Shown: piece after piece, positions 44,455 to 53,807 of the stretch
How the letters are laid out: the number at the start of each line of letters is the position of its first letter
How positions within the stretch are numbered: position 1 is the stretch's first letter
Assembly: GCF_012726265.1 (NCBI RefSeq)
Contig: NZ_JAASAG010000001.1
Span: forward strand, 806,001 to 870,000
Origin: Streptomyces sp. HNM0575
GTDB taxonomy: Bacteria > Actinomycetota > Actinomycetes > Streptomycetales > Streptomycetaceae
Direction: 5' to 3'
Length of the DNA stretch: 64,000 nt
The notes under the pieces: model-generated
Database searches by the model: none
Seen by the model: the letters and a program-made list of their open reading frames with translations, nothing else
What the model was told of the DNA's origin: nothing
Position numbers and translations under genes: made by a program

Positions 44455-45213
44455 ATGTACGGGGGGCCGCGGCGGTGGCGGACGTTGCAGCGGCCGTTGC
44501 GGCGGCGGCCGTTGCGGCGGCGGGCGCGGTGGCCAGTGCGGTGGCCGGTGCGGCGAGGCGTCACCGTGGCGCTCGCCGTGTGCGCCTTGGGCGCCCTGAC
44601 GGTGGCGGCCCCGGCGGGCAGTGCGGGGGCGGTGCCGCGGACCGCGGGGGAGTACGCGGCGGAGTCCACGGCGGGTTCGCTGGGGAAGGAGACCGCGGCG
44701 GCGGTCCGTTCCGGCGGGCCGCTTCCCGGGGGAGTGCACGGGCCGGTGGTCACGCACCCGGTACAGGAGCCGGTGGACTACCCGGCGGGCGAGGTCTGCG
44801 AGTTCGCGTCGCACGCCGTCTTCCCCGTGAACGACCTGACGCTGCGCACCTGGTACGACGACGAGGACCGGCCCGTCTTCGCCACGGAGAGCGGACCGCT
44901 GGTGATGGACGTGACCGACCTCGCCACCGGCCGTACGGTCACCCGCGACATCTCCGGCTCGGGCACCGTCACCTACCTCGACGACGGCTCGTACATCCTC
45001 AGCGGCGGCGACTGGGGCGCGGGCTTCCACACCGCGGACCGGCCGGTGCACAACAAGTGGATCATCAGCCGCGGTTCCATGTCCGTGCAGATCACGACCC
45101 GGGACGGGGCGACGGCACGGACACTTCTCGACCTGCGCGGACCGTATGAGGACCTCTGCCGGACGCTCGGCGGGGGCGGCGGCGCGAAGCGGGGCGCCGG
45201 GCGGGCGAGTTGA
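44455..45213 (+). CDS. Secreted protein of unknown function
   Basis: About 252 residues from ATG 44455 (gggggagg four bases upstream); in-frame ATGs at 44380 and 44434 are alternatives. A highly basic, repeated n-region (LQRPLRRRPLRRRARWPVRWPVRRG) precedes a hydrophobic stretch (VTVALAVCALGALTVAAPAGSAGA), giving a signal peptide. The mature part (PVDYPAGEVCEFASHAVFPVNDLTLRTWYDDEDRPVFATESGPLVMDVTDLATGRTVTRDISGSGTVTYLDDGSYILSGGDWGAGF...) looks all-beta with two cysteines. No catalytic motif recognised. The following 254 bases are gtgcgctgtacggaggcg-type repeats. Confidence 0.7.
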   Translation: MYGGPRRWRTLQRPLRRRPLRRRARWPVRWPVRRGVTVALAVCALGALTVAAPAGSAGAVPRTAGEYAAESTAGSLGKETAAAVRSGGPLPGGVHGPVVTHPVQEPVDYPAGEVCEFASHAVFPVNDLTLRTWYDDEDRPVFATESGPLVMDVTDLATGRTVTRDISGSGTVTYLDDGSYILSGGDWGAGFHTADRPVHNKWIISRGSMSVQITTRDGATARTLLDLRGPYEDLCRTLGGGGGAKRGAGRAS

Positions 45214-45467
45214 GCCTTTGCGGAGGCCGGTGCGCCGGTGTGCCGGTGAGGTGTGCGCGGTGCGCTGTACGGAGGCGGAGTGCCGGTGCGCTGTACGGAG
45301 GCGGTGCGCCGGTGCGCTCCCGGTGATGCGCGGAGGCGGGTGCCCGGCGGCCCCTTCGGGCGCCCGTCCGGAGGACGCGCGGCACGCCCCGTACCCGGTC
45401 CGTACGTGATCACCTTCACGGCCGCCACGGAGGCGCGGCCCTGGCACCGGGTGGCAGGATCCTGCGT

Positions 45468-46184
45468 ATGACTTCCTCCGCATCCGCCTCCGCGTCCTCT
45501 TCCCCCGCGCCCAGGAAGGACCCCTGGGACCTGCCCGACGTCTCGGAACTGACGGTCGGCGTGCTCGGCGGCACCGGAGACCAGGGCCGCGGTCTCGCCT
45601 ACCGGCTGGCCAGGGCCGGTCAGCGGGTCGTCATCGGATCGCGTGCCGCGGAGCGCGCGCAGCAGGCCGCCGGGGAGCTGGGCCTCGGCGTCGAAGGCGC
45701 GGAGAACGCGGAGTGCGCACGCCGTTCGGACATCGTGATCATCGCGGTGCCCTGGGACGGCCACGCCAGGACCCTCGAATCGCTGCGCGAGGAGCTGCGC
45801 GGCAAGCTCGTCGTGGACTGCGTCAATCCGCTCGGCTTCGACAAGAAGGGCGCGTACGCGATCCGGCCCGAGGAGGGCAGCGCCGCACAGCAGGCCGAGG
45901 CGCTGCTGCCGGAGTCGCGGGTGACCGCCGCCTTCCACCACCTCTCGGCGGTGCTGCTCGCGGACGAGTCCGTCGAGAAGATCGACACGGATGTGATGGT
46001 GCTCGGCGAGGACCGGGAGGACTGCGCGGTCGTGCAGGCGCTCGCCGGACGCATCCCGGGCATGCGCGGCGTCTTCTCCGGGCGGCTCCGCAACGCGCAC
46101 CAGGTCGAGTCGCTGGTGGCCAACCTGGTCTCCGTGAACCGCCGTTACAAGGTGCACGCGGGCATCCGGCTCACCGACGTGTGA
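45468..46184 (+). CDS. npdG: NADPH-dependent F420 reductase
   Basis: 238 residues from ATG 45468. After a Ser/Ala-rich N-terminus: LTVGVLGGTGDQGRGLAYRLARAGQRVVIGSR (NADPH-binding GxxGxxG and the SR that selects NADPH), VIIAVPWDGHARTL, LVVDCVNPLGFDKKGAYAIRP, AAFHHLSAVLL and LVSVNRRYKVHAGIRLTDV at the end. The enzyme moves hydride between NADPH and coenzyme F420, used in actinobacterial redox reactions and antibiotic biosynthesis. Followed by a small membrane protein. Confidence 0.94.
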   Translation: MTSSASASASSSPAPRKDPWDLPDVSELTVGVLGGTGDQGRGLAYRLARAGQRVVIGSRAAERAQQAAGELGLGVEGAENAECARRSDIVIIAVPWDGHARTLESLREELRGKLVVDCVNPLGFDKKGAYAIRPEEGSAAQQAEALLPESRVTAAFHHLSAVLLADESVEKIDTDVMVLGEDREDCAVVQALAGRIPGMRGVFSGRLRNAHQVESLVANLVSVNRRYKVHAGIRLTDV

Positions 46185-46430
46185 GGACGTGTGAGCGGGG
46201 CCACGGCCCGCCGGGGACCGCAGGGCGCCCCCGCCGGGCCCGCCGGGCGCCGTGGCGGGGTGGGGGAGAATGGCGCGGAGGCACCCTCGCCGCCCTGTCC
46301 GCGGTATGCCGCATACCGTGCGGGTGTGCCGCATACCGTGCGTACGCCGTCGGCATGCGGCCGGTATGCCGTCCGTACACCGCTTGTGCGCAGCCTCCGT
46401 GCCCGCACCGTCCTACTGGAGCCGCCCGTC

Positions 46431-46718
46431 ATGCCCGCCCCCGCCGCCTCCCTCAGCTCGTCCCGTGTGATGGCCCGCTGCACCGCCGTACTGTGCGCGC
46501 TCGCCGTGATCGCGGCGGTGGTCTCCTTCGTCAAGGGGTTCTGGATCGCCGGGACGGTGTGGGTGCTGCTGACGGGTCTCGCCTCGAACATGGCCTGGTA
46601 CTACGGGCGCAGGGCGCGCCGCACCTCCGCCACGGGCTCCTCTGCCACGGGCTCCTCCTCCGGCCCGTCGTACCCGGACACCGCCTCCGGGCCGTCGTCC
46701 TCCGGCGCCGCGTCCTAG
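46431..46718 (+). CDS. Small two-helix membrane protein
   Basis: 95 residues from ATG 46431 with a tggag upstream. Two hydrophobic segments (VMARCTAVLCALAVIAAVVSFV and FWIAGTVWVLLTGLASNMAWYY) followed by a Ser/Gly-rich tail (SATGSSATGSSSGPS). No family recognised. The 246-base gap before it contains two copies of a gtgccgcataccgtgcg repeat (46304-46340 region), so co-transcription with the F420 reductase is uncertain. Confidence 0.65.
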   Translation: MPAPAASLSSSRVMARCTAVLCALAVIAAVVSFVKGFWIAGTVWVLLTGLASNMAWYYGRRARRTSATGSSATGSSSGPSYPDTASGPSSSGAAS

Positions 46719-46774
46719 GACCCGGGGGCGCGGGGCCCGGGGGCCCCGGGCACGCTCTTTCCCCGGGGCGGGCC

Positions 46775-47578
46775 CTACTGCCGCGGAGTGACCGACAGTT
46801 CGGGCTCTCCCTGCCAGAAGCGGAAGTAGTCGTAGCCGTAACTCACGTCCAGGTCCGAGACGTTCAGGAAGTGCATCAGGTGCCCGACGGCGTCCCAGAA
46901 GACTCCGTTGACCGCCGGGATCCACAGGCAGCCGAAGACCACCAGCAGCCCGAACGGCGCGAAGGGCTCCGCCTGCCGCCGTGCCGCGTGTGAGAGCCAC
47001 GGCTCCAGCACGCCGTAGCCGTCGAGGCCGGGCACCGGCAGCAGGTTGAGGAAGGCGGCCGTCACCTGGAGCATGGCGAGGAACGCCAGCGCGTAGCGGA
47101 ACGCGAACGGCACGTTCCCCATCGCGTCCAGCCAGAACGGTGCGGTGAGCACTCCCGCGAACAGGGCGTTGGTCGCGGGCCCGGCCGCGGAGATGAGGCT
47201 GTGCTTCCAGCGGCCCTTGATACGGCCGCGCTCGATGTAGACGGCGCCGCCCGGCAGTCCGATGCCGCCCAGCACGACGAAGACGACGGGCAGCACGATG
47301 CTCAGCATGGCGTGCGTGTACTTCAGCGGGTTAAGCGTGAGATAGCCCTTCGCGGCCACCGAGATGTCGCCGCCGCGCAGCGCCGTGACGGCGTGCGCGT
47401 ACTCGTGCAGGCAGAGCGAGACGATCCAGCCGGAGACGACGAAGAAGAAGACCGCGACGCCCGTCACCTCGGCCAGTCCCGACCACACCGCCCACCCGGA
47501 CGCGGCCATCGTCGCGGCCAGGGCGAGGAATACGGGACTGATGCGGTGGTGATCGGGGTGGGTGGCGGCGCTGGTCAT
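46775..47578 (-). CDS. Site-2 protease family zinc metalloprotease
   Basis: 267 residues from ATG 47578. Zinc site HEYAH (H58, E59, H62) within a membrane segment (VFFFVVSGWIVSLCLHEYAHAVTALRGG), a second motif LNLLPVPGLDGYGVLEPWL containing the third ligand Asp, and about five membrane helices (LALAATMAASGWAVW, LSIVLPVVFVVLGGIGLPGG, AGPATNALFAGVLTAPFWL, ALAFLAMLQVTAAFLNLLPVPG, FGLLVVFGCLWIPAVNGVFWDAVG). Site-2 proteases cut substrates in the membrane, often anti-sigma factors; the substrate is unknown. Confidence 0.92.
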   Translation of the reverse strand: MTSAATHPDHHRISPVFLALAATMAASGWAVWSGLAEVTGVAVFFFVVSGWIVSLCLHEYAHAVTALRGGDISVAAKGYLTLNPLKYTHAMLSIVLPVVFVVLGGIGLPGGAVYIERGRIKGRWKHSLISAAGPATNALFAGVLTAPFWLDAMGNVPFAFRYALAFLAMLQVTAAFLNLLPVPGLDGYGVLEPWLSHAARRQAEPFAPFGLLVVFGCLWIPAVNGVFWDAVGHLMHFLNVSDLDVSYGYDYFRFWQGEPELSVTPRQ

Positions 47579-47844
47579 GGCTTCAGACCGTACCGGCAGC
47601 GGATTGGTGCGGGCCAACGGCCCTGGCACTGACGGGGGTTACCGACTGGGTTACCGCCCGGGTTACCGATGGTTCCGGTGCCGTCCGGGGCCCGGCGCCC
47701 GCCCGCGGGCCGCCCGGTCCACGGCCGGTCCACACGGCCGGTCCATACGGCCGGGGGCACATCCCTGCGGGCCGTCGTCGACCGGTGCGGGGGCGCTCGT
47801 CGCTCGGCCCGCCGCCTGCCGGCGCGACCTGGCAGCATGAACTG

Positions 47845-50800
47845 GTGCGCTACAGATATCTCGTTCTGGGCACCACGCAGGTTCTCCGCGAGGACGGTAC
47901 GGCGGTGCCGCTCGGCGGGGCGCGGCTGCGCGCGCTGCTGGCCGCGCTGGCCGCCGCGGGCGGGCGCCCGGTCCGTACGGGCGCCCTGGCGGCCGAGGTG
48001 TGGGCGGAGGGCCCGGACGGATCGGACGCGGGACCGCCCGCCGACGAGACGGCCGCCGTGCAGGCGCTCGTCGGGCGGCTGCGGCGTGCGCTCGGGCGGG
48101 ACGCGATCGTCTCGGACGCCACCGGGTACCGGCTCGCGGCCGGCCCCGACGACATCGACCTGTTCCGCTTCGAGCGGCTGGCCGACCAGGGAGCCGCGGC
48201 ACTCTCCGACGGCGAGGCCGCCTCCGCCGCCCGGCTGCTGGACGAGGCACTGGCACTGTGGCGCGGCCCCGCGCTGGCGGACCTGCCGGGCGGAGGTGGC
48301 GCCGCGGGCGTACGCGCGGTCACCCGGGCCCTCGCCGCACGCCGCGGCAGGCTGGAGGCCGAACTCGCGCTCGGACGGGCCGAGTCCTCACTGCCCGGGC
48401 TGCGCGAACTCCTCGCGGAACATCCGCTCGACGAGCCACTGCACGTGCTGCACCTGCGCGCCCTGCGCGACGCGGGCCGCCCTGCGGAGGCGCTGGCCGC
48501 CTACGAGGAGGTGCGGACCTCGCTCGCCGACCGGCTGGGCACCGACCCCGGACCCGAACTGCGGGCGCTGCACGCCGAGTTGCTCGCCCCCGAGCGTGTG
48601 ACGGCGCCTGAGCGGGAGCAGTCCGCACCGGCGCGTCCCGCTCGCGCGCCCCTGGCGCCGCCGGAGCCGCGGTCGGAGCCGGAGCCGACACTGCCGCCGG
48701 AACCGTCACCGCTGCCGGAACCGGAGCCGGAGCGCGCCGGGAGCGCCGGCACCGCCCGGCGCGGCAATCTGCGGGCCCGGCTCACCTCCTTCGTCGGCCG
48801 TGACTCCGAGATCGAGGCCCTCCGCGCGGAACTCGCCGTCTCCAGGCTCGTGACGCTCACCGGGCCGGGCGGCGCCGGCAAGACCCGCCTCTCCCAGGAG
48901 ACCGCCGGCACGGTCGCCCCCGAGCTGTGGCCCGACGGCGTGTGGATCGCGGAGCTGGCGCCCGTACGGGACCCGGCGCACCTCGCCGAGACCGTGCTCA
49001 CCGCGCTCGGCGGCCGCGAGACCGTGATCCACGGCTCCACCGCCGAGGGCCTGCGCGCGGCCACCGACCCCGGCGCGCTAGACCCTCTCGCCCAGCTCGC
49101 CGAGCGCTGCGCGACGCGGCGCATGCTGCTCGTCCTCGACAACTGCGAGCACCTCATCGAAGCGGCCGCGGAGCTGGCCGAGACCCTGCTGCTGGAGTGC
49201 CCGCACGTCACCGTGCTGGCCACGAGCCGGGAGCCGCTGGGCGTGCCGGGCGAGTCCGTACGGCCGGTCGAGCCGCTGTCCGGTCCCATGGCGCTGCGAC
49301 TCCTCGCCGAGCGGGGGGCGTCGGCGAGACCCGGATTCCGTACGGGCGACGATCCGGAGGCGTGCGCCGAGATCTGCCGCCGCCTCGACGGGCTGCCGCT
49401 CGCCATCGAACTGGCCGCCGCCAGGCTGCGCGCGCTGTCGCCGCGTCAGGTCGCGGACCGGCTCGACGACCGGTTCCGGCTGCTGACCAGCGGCAGCCGT
49501 ACGGTGCTGCCCCGGCAGCAGACCCTGCGCGCCGTCGTCGACTGGTCCTGGGAGCTGCTGGACGAGGCCGAACGTGCCGTGCTGCGCCGCCTGTCGGTCT
49601 GTTCGGGCGGCTGCGAGCTGGTCGAGGCCGAGGAGGTGTGCGGCGACGCGGACGCGGAGACCGCCTCGGGCGCGGGAGCGAAGGAAGACACGGGCGCGCA
49701 CACGGACGCGCAGACCGAGGCGCATAGCGAGGAGTACACCGCCGCGCGCGCCGACGCGCACACGGCGGCGGCGCCGGGCGTCGCCGCCCGTGCGGTCTCG
49801 CCCCGGGACGTCGCCGCGCTGCTCGGGTCGCTCGTCGACAAGTCGCTCGTGGTGGCGGCGCCCGGTGTGTGCGGCATGCGCTACGCGTTGCTGGAGACCG
49901 TCGCGGAGTACGCGGCCGAGCGGCTGGACGAGGTGCCGGGCGAGAGGGCGCTGGTCGAGCGGCGGCACCTGGTGGCGTACCGCGAACTGGCCCGTACCAC
50001 CGACCCGTTGCTGCGCGGACCGGACCAGTCGCAGCACTTCGAGCGGCTGGAGCGCGACCACGACAACATCCGTGCCGTACTGGCCCGCGCCGTCGCCGCG
50101 GGCGACGAGCACGAGGCCCTGTGCCTGGTGACCAGCATGAGCTGGTTCTGGCAGCTGCGCGACCACCGGGCCGACGCCCGTACCTGGACCGCGGCTGCCG
50201 CCGCGCTCGGACCCGACCCGTTCGCCGAGCCCCTCGTCCCGGCTCCGCCGATGCCGGAGCGGTGCACCGACTCCCCGCCGCCCATGGCTCCCGACGTGCT
50301 GTGGGAGGCACGCCGCGGAGTGCGGCTGATGGAGCTGACCGGCTATGACGGCGACCGCAGCTTCCTGGAGGACGCCGAGCGGATGGCGAGGCTGCGCCGG
50401 GTCACCAGCGCGTACACGCCCGGATCGCCGCAGACCTGCCGGATGCCCGGCTGCATGTGGGTCTTCGCGTGGATGGTCACGAGGCCGTACAGCGAACTCA
50501 TGGAGACGGTGGAGGCCACCGTCGAGGGTTGCCGCAGGCACGGCTACGAGTGGGAACTCGCCTTCGTGCTCCAGCTGCGCGGTCGGCTCACCAACGACCG
50601 TGCCGACGGCATGGTGCAGTCGGCGCTCGACGCCGACGAGAGCCTGGAGATCTACTCGCGGATCGGCGACTGCTGGGGCATGGCCGACGCCCTCGCCGGC
50701 CGCGCCGAAGGACGTTGCACGCGCGGCGAGTTCGCGGAGGCCGCCGCGGACTACCGCCGGGCGATCTCGTGTGCCCGGCAACTGGGTTCGCACGGCCAGA

Positions 50801-51495
50801 TCCCGTTCCTGCTGGCCAGGCTGGGCATGGCGCTGCTCGAGAACGGGGACCCCGCGGACGCCGAGGAGGGCGAGGCGCTGTTGCGGCAGGCCTACGAGGA
50901 CGCCGAGCACGACGGCCGGGACGAACCCAGATTCGCCACCCTCGAGTACGCCAAGCACCTCGGCCGGAAGGGCGCCGTCGACGAGGCCCGCGAGATCCTG
51001 ACCGCGGTCGAGAAGAGCGTGCCCGGCGGACTGCCGCGGATGTTCCAAGGCGTCGTGCAGGGCCAACTGGCCTGGCTGGACTGCCTGGAGGGCGAGTACG
51101 AGCAGGGACTGGCCAAGGCGGCCGACGCGACGGAGAAGACGCGCGACAAGCTGGCGGAGACGATCGCGCCGGGACTGGTGATGCTTCAGTGCATGACCGC
51201 CGCCCGGGCGCTGGCGGGGCTGGGCGACCCGGAGACCGCGGGACGCCTGCTGGGCGCGTACGACGTGCACACCCGGCTGCCGGAGGGGCACCACGCCAAC
51301 CCGGCGGAGCGGGAGTGGCGGGAGACCGTAGGGGAGGCGGTCCGGGACGCCTTCGCGGAACGCGGCGACGGCGCCCCGGACGCCGGGGCCGGGTACGCGC
51401 AGGCCTACGCGGAGGCGTACGCGGAGGGCGGCGGGCTCTCCGTCGACGAGGCCGCCGCTCTGGTACGCCGGGCCCGGCCCAGGACGCCGGCCTGA
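47845..51495 (+). CDS. AfsR/SARP-type regulator with NB-ARC ATPase and TPR-like repeats
   Basis: About 1,216 residues from GTG 47845 (no strong ribosome site; the frame is open upstream). N-terminal winged helix (YLVLGTTQVLREDGTAVPLGGARLRALLAALAA) and bacterial transcriptional activation domain (DIDLFRFERLADQGAAAL...GRPAEALAAYEEVRTSLADRLGTDPGPELRALHAELL) make a SARP. A Pro/Glu linker leads to an NB-ARC ATPase with P-loop GPGGAGKTRL (340-349), LLVLDNCEHLIEAA and GLPLAIELAAARLRALSPRQVADRL. The C-terminal ~500 residues are TPR-like. Such proteins switch on secondary-metabolite genes; target cluster is not in the window. Oddity: a His/Asp/Thr-rich insertion near 610-660. Confidence 0.93.
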   Translation: MRYRYLVLGTTQVLREDGTAVPLGGARLRALLAALAAAGGRPVRTGALAAEVWAEGPDGSDAGPPADETAAVQALVGRLRRALGRDAIVSDATGYRLAAGPDDIDLFRFERLADQGAAALSDGEAASAARLLDEALALWRGPALADLPGGGGAAGVRAVTRALAARRGRLEAELALGRAESSLPGLRELLAEHPLDEPLHVLHLRALRDAGRPAEALAAYEEVRTSLADRLGTDPGPELRALHAELLAPERVTAPEREQSAPARPARAPLAPPEPRSEPEPTLPPEPSPLPEPEPERAGSAGTARRGNLRARLTSFVGRDSEIEALRAELAVSRLVTLTGPGGAGKTRLSQETAGTVAPELWPDGVWIAELAPVRDPAHLAETVLTALGGRETVIHGSTAEGLRAATDPGALDPLAQLAERCATRRMLLVLDNCEHLIEAAAELAETLLLECPHVTVLATSREPLGVPGESVRPVEPLSGPMALRLLAERGASARPGFRTGDDPEACAEICRRLDGLPLAIELAAARLRALSPRQVADRLDDRFRLLTSGSRTVLPRQQTLRAVVDWSWELLDEAERAVLRRLSVCSGGCELVEAEEVCGDADAETASGAGAKEDTGAHTDAQTEAHSEEYTAARADAHTAAAPGVAARAVSPRDVAALLGSLVDKSLVVAAPGVCGMRYALLETVAEYAAERLDEVPGERALVERRHLVAYRELARTTDPLLRGPDQSQHFERLERDHDNIRAVLARAVAAGDEHEALCLVTSMSWFWQLRDHRADARTWTAAAAALGPDPFAEPLVPAPPMPERCTDSPPPMAPDVLWEARRGVRLMELTGYDGDRSFLEDAERMARLRRVTSAYTPGSPQTCRMPGCMWVFAWMVTRPYSELMETVEATVEGCRRHGYEWELAFVLQLRGRLTNDRADGMVQSALDADESLEIYSRIGDCWGMADALAGRAEGRCTRGEFAEAAADYRRAISCARQLGSHGQIPFLLARLGMALLENGDPADAEEGEALLRQAYEDAEHDGRDEPRFATLEYAKHLGRKGAVDEAREILTAVEKSVPGGLPRMFQGVVQGQLAWLDCLEGEYEQGLAKAADATEKTRDKLAETIAPGLVMLQCMTAARALAGLGDPETAGRLLGAYDVHTRLPEGHHANPAEREWRETVGEAVRDAFAERGDGAPDAGAGYAQAYAEAYAEGGGLSVDEAAALVRRARPRTPA

Positions 51496-51598
51496 TGCGA
51501 ACCGGGCCGAACCGGGCGGTGAACCGGGCGGTGAGCCGGGCGCGTTGGGACGCCGCCGGCTCGCCGCGACGGCGGTCCGCCGCCGGACAGCGGCTCGC

Positions 51599-52459
51599 TC
51601 AGGTCTTCCTGCGGAACTTCGCGATCGCCACCGGTGCCGTGACCGCCGTCAGCGCGGCCGACCACACCAGCGTCCACAGCGCCGGGCCGGCGACCGCGCC
51701 GTGCCCGAGCATCAGGCCGCGTGCCGCGTCGGCGACATGCGTCAGCGGATTGACGTGCGTGAACGTCTCAAGCCAGCCGGGCATCGTGCTCGTCGGGACG
51801 AAGATCGACGAGCCGAACTGAAGCGGCATCAGCACCAGGAACGAGACACCCTGAACGCCCTGCGCGGTGTTCATGCTCAGACCCAGCAGCATGAAGATCC
51901 ACATCAGTGAGGCGCCGAAGACCGTCGCGAGCCCGACCGAGGCCGCCAGCCCCGCCCAGTGCCCATGGATGTCGAGGCCGACCAGGAAGCCGACGGTCAG
52001 CAGCACGGCCATGGCGACCAGCATCCGGCCGATCTCCACCACGACCTTGGCGATCAGCACCGAGGAGCGGCTGATGGGCATGGAACGGAAGCGGTCCATC
52101 ACGCCCTTGCGGAAGTCCTCGTTGACCCCCGTGCCCACCGCCATGGCGATGTTCATGCTCATCATGGCCATCATGCCGGGCACCAGATAGTTCGTGTACT
52201 GGTCGCGGCCACCGCCGGAGCCGCCCCCGATGGCGCCGCCGAAGACGTACACGAACAGGAGGGTGAAGACGATGGGCATCAGCAGGACGTCCATCATCGA
52301 CTCCGGATCCTGCTTGATCTGGAGGGCGTTGCGCCGGACCAGGGCGCCGACGTGGCGCAGGCCGGACCGGAGGCTCGTACGGGAGTCGCCCTCGGGGTGC
52401 GCCGCGGGCCCGGGGACGGGCGCACCGGCGGCGGTGCGGGGAGAGGCTGCGGTGGTCAT
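51599..52459 (-). CDS. ABC-2 type exporter permease, DrrB-like
   Basis: 286 residues from ATG 52459, overlapping the ATPase stop by four bases (ATGA). Six membrane segments after a cytoplasmic N-terminus: LVRRNALQIKQDPESMMDVLLMPIVFTLLFVYVFGGAIGG, the conserved NYLVPGMMAMMSMNIAMAVGTGVNEDFRKGVMDRFRSMPISRSSVL, then MLVAMAVLLTVGFLVGL, ASLMWIFMLLGLSMNTAQGVQGVSFLVLMPLQFGSSIFVPTSTMPGWLETFTHVNPLTHVADAARGL. This is the daunorubicin-resistance DrrB family exporting drugs or lipids with its ATPase partner. Confidence 0.93.
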   Translation of the reverse strand: MTTAASPRTAAGAPVPGPAAHPEGDSRTSLRSGLRHVGALVRRNALQIKQDPESMMDVLLMPIVFTLLFVYVFGGAIGGGSGGGRDQYTNYLVPGMMAMMSMNIAMAVGTGVNEDFRKGVMDRFRSMPISRSSVLIAKVVVEIGRMLVAMAVLLTVGFLVGLDIHGHWAGLAASVGLATVFGASLMWIFMLLGLSMNTAQGVQGVSFLVLMPLQFGSSIFVPTSTMPGWLETFTHVNPLTHVADAARGLMLGHGAVAGPALWTLVWSAALTAVTAPVAIAKFRRKT

Positions 52460-53475
52460 GCGGCCACCTCCTCGGCCTCGGCCCGGATCTCCTCGCCCTG
52501 ATGCGTGGCCTTCTGACCCGTGATGGCCAGGAACACCTCGTCCAGGCTGGGCAGATGGGTGGAGATGTCGGCGACGGCGAAGCCTCGCGACCCCAACAGC
52601 CCGATGACCGCCGTCAGTTGCTCGTCGCTGAGGATGGGCACGCTCACGACGCCCGTCCGTCCGTCCGCGGTGGCGCCGCCGACTCCGTCGAGACCGGCCT
52701 GCGCGAGCGCCTCGGCGACGGCCGCGGCCTCGCCCGGGTCGACCGGCCGTATCTCCAGGGTCCGGCCGCCGACCTTGGCCTTCAGCTCGGGCACGCGGCC
52801 CTCGGCCACGATCCTTCCGCGGTCCATGACGGTCAGCTCCTCGGCGAGCTGCTCGGCCTCCTCCATGTACTGCGTGGTGAGGAGCACGGTGTTGCCCTCC
52901 GCGACGATGCTCCGCACCTCCGCCCACACCTCCTTGCGGGTGCGCGGATCGAGACCGGTCGTCGGCTCGTCCAGGAACAGCACACGCGGGTGCCCGATCA
53001 TGGACGCGGCCAGGTCGAGACGCCTGCGCATCCCGCCGCTGTACTTTCCGGCCGCGCGCTTGGCGGCCTCCGAGAGCGAGAACCGCTCAAGCAGCTCGTC
53101 CGCCCGCTGACGTGCGCGGGCGCGCGGCAGATCGAGCAGCCGCCCGATCATGTAGAGGTTCTCCCAGCCGGAGAGCTTCTCGTCGACGGAGGCGTACTGC
53201 CCCGTCAGCCCGACCGCGCCGCGCAGCCTGCGCGGCTGGCGGACCACGTCGTACCCGGCCACCGTCGCGCGGCCCGCGTCCGGCAGCAGCAGCGTGGAGA
53301 GGATGCGTACGAGCGTGGTCTTGCCCGCGCCGTTCGGCCCGAGCACTCCCATCACGGTGCCCTCGTGCACGTCCAGATCGATGCCGTCGACTGCTCTGGT
53401 TTCCCCGAAGTGCTTCACCAGTCCGCGGACTTCGACGGCGTGGGTGCCGCGTCTGGTGGCGTTGTCCTGCGTCAT
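52456..53475 (-). CDS. ABC exporter ATPase, DrrA (daunorubicin resistance) family
   Basis: 339 residues from ATG 53475. Walker A GPNGAGKTT, Q-loop VGLTGQYASVDEKLSG, signature YSGGMRRRLDLA, Walker B VLFLDEPTTGLD, switch LLTTQYMEEAEQLA; the last ~100 residues are the DrrA C-terminal domain (LPSLDEVFLAITGQ). Powers the partner permease encoded immediately downstream. Substrate unknown; no antibiotic cluster is adjacent, but the SARP gene lies next to the permease 3' end. Confidence 0.95.
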   Translation of the reverse strand: MTQDNATRRGTHAVEVRGLVKHFGETRAVDGIDLDVHEGTVMGVLGPNGAGKTTLVRILSTLLLPDAGRATVAGYDVVRQPRRLRGAVGLTGQYASVDEKLSGWENLYMIGRLLDLPRARARQRADELLERFSLSEAAKRAAGKYSGGMRRRLDLAASMIGHPRVLFLDEPTTGLDPRTRKEVWAEVRSIVAEGNTVLLTTQYMEEAEQLAEELTVMDRGRIVAEGRVPELKAKVGGRTLEIRPVDPGEAAAVAEALAQAGLDGVGGATADGRTGVVSVPILSDEQLTAVIGLLGSRGFAVADISTHLPSLDEVFLAITGQKATHQGEEIRAEAEEVAA

Positions 53476-53660
53476 GCGTCACAAGATGCCACCAGGCACC
53501 GACAAACGGCCGACAGCCCGCCTATACGGGCACAGGGCGGACGGGCCGCGCGGCGGGGCGGATGCCGGAGCCGGACCGGATGCCGGAGCGGGGTGCCGGA
53601 GCCGGACCGGATGCCGGTGGGCGGCCGGCCGCCGGTCGTCCACCAGCCGCCGGCCGCCCG

Positions 53661-53807
53661 TTATCCGTCATCCGTTATCTGTCAGGTGTCAGGTGTCAGG
53701 TGTCACCGGCCATCGGTCATTGGCCATCTGCCACCTGTCATCTGTCAGGCGTCACCTGTCATCGGCCATCGGCCATCCGTCACCTGTCAACTGTCAACTG
53801 TCAGGCG
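53661..53807. repeat. Heptanucleotide tandem array, 21 uninterrupted 7-bp units
   Basis: Starting at 53661 every seven bases fit the pattern (t/c)(c/t)a(n)(n)(n)g: ttatccg, tcatccg, ttatctg, tcaggtg x3, tcaccgg, ccatcgg, tcattgg, ccatctg, ccacctg, tcatctg, tcaggcg, tcacctg, tcatcgg, ccatcgg, ccatccg, tcacctg, tcaactg x2, tcaggcg. The third base is always a and the seventh always g in all 21 units. The last unit contains the panB stop codon. The gap 53476-53660 is GC-rich, with ggatgccgg(a/t)gc repeats and no gene. Confidence 0.95.

Noticed and set aside
47338..47346. TTA codon in the site-2 protease gene
   Set aside because: The taa on the plus strand falls out of codon phase (reads CTT-AAC on the gene strand).
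47845..53475. Secondary-metabolite cluster around the SARP and DrrAB-like genes
   Set aside because: No biosynthetic core gene (PKS, NRPS, terpene, RiPP) is present in the window; neighbours are housekeeping genes.
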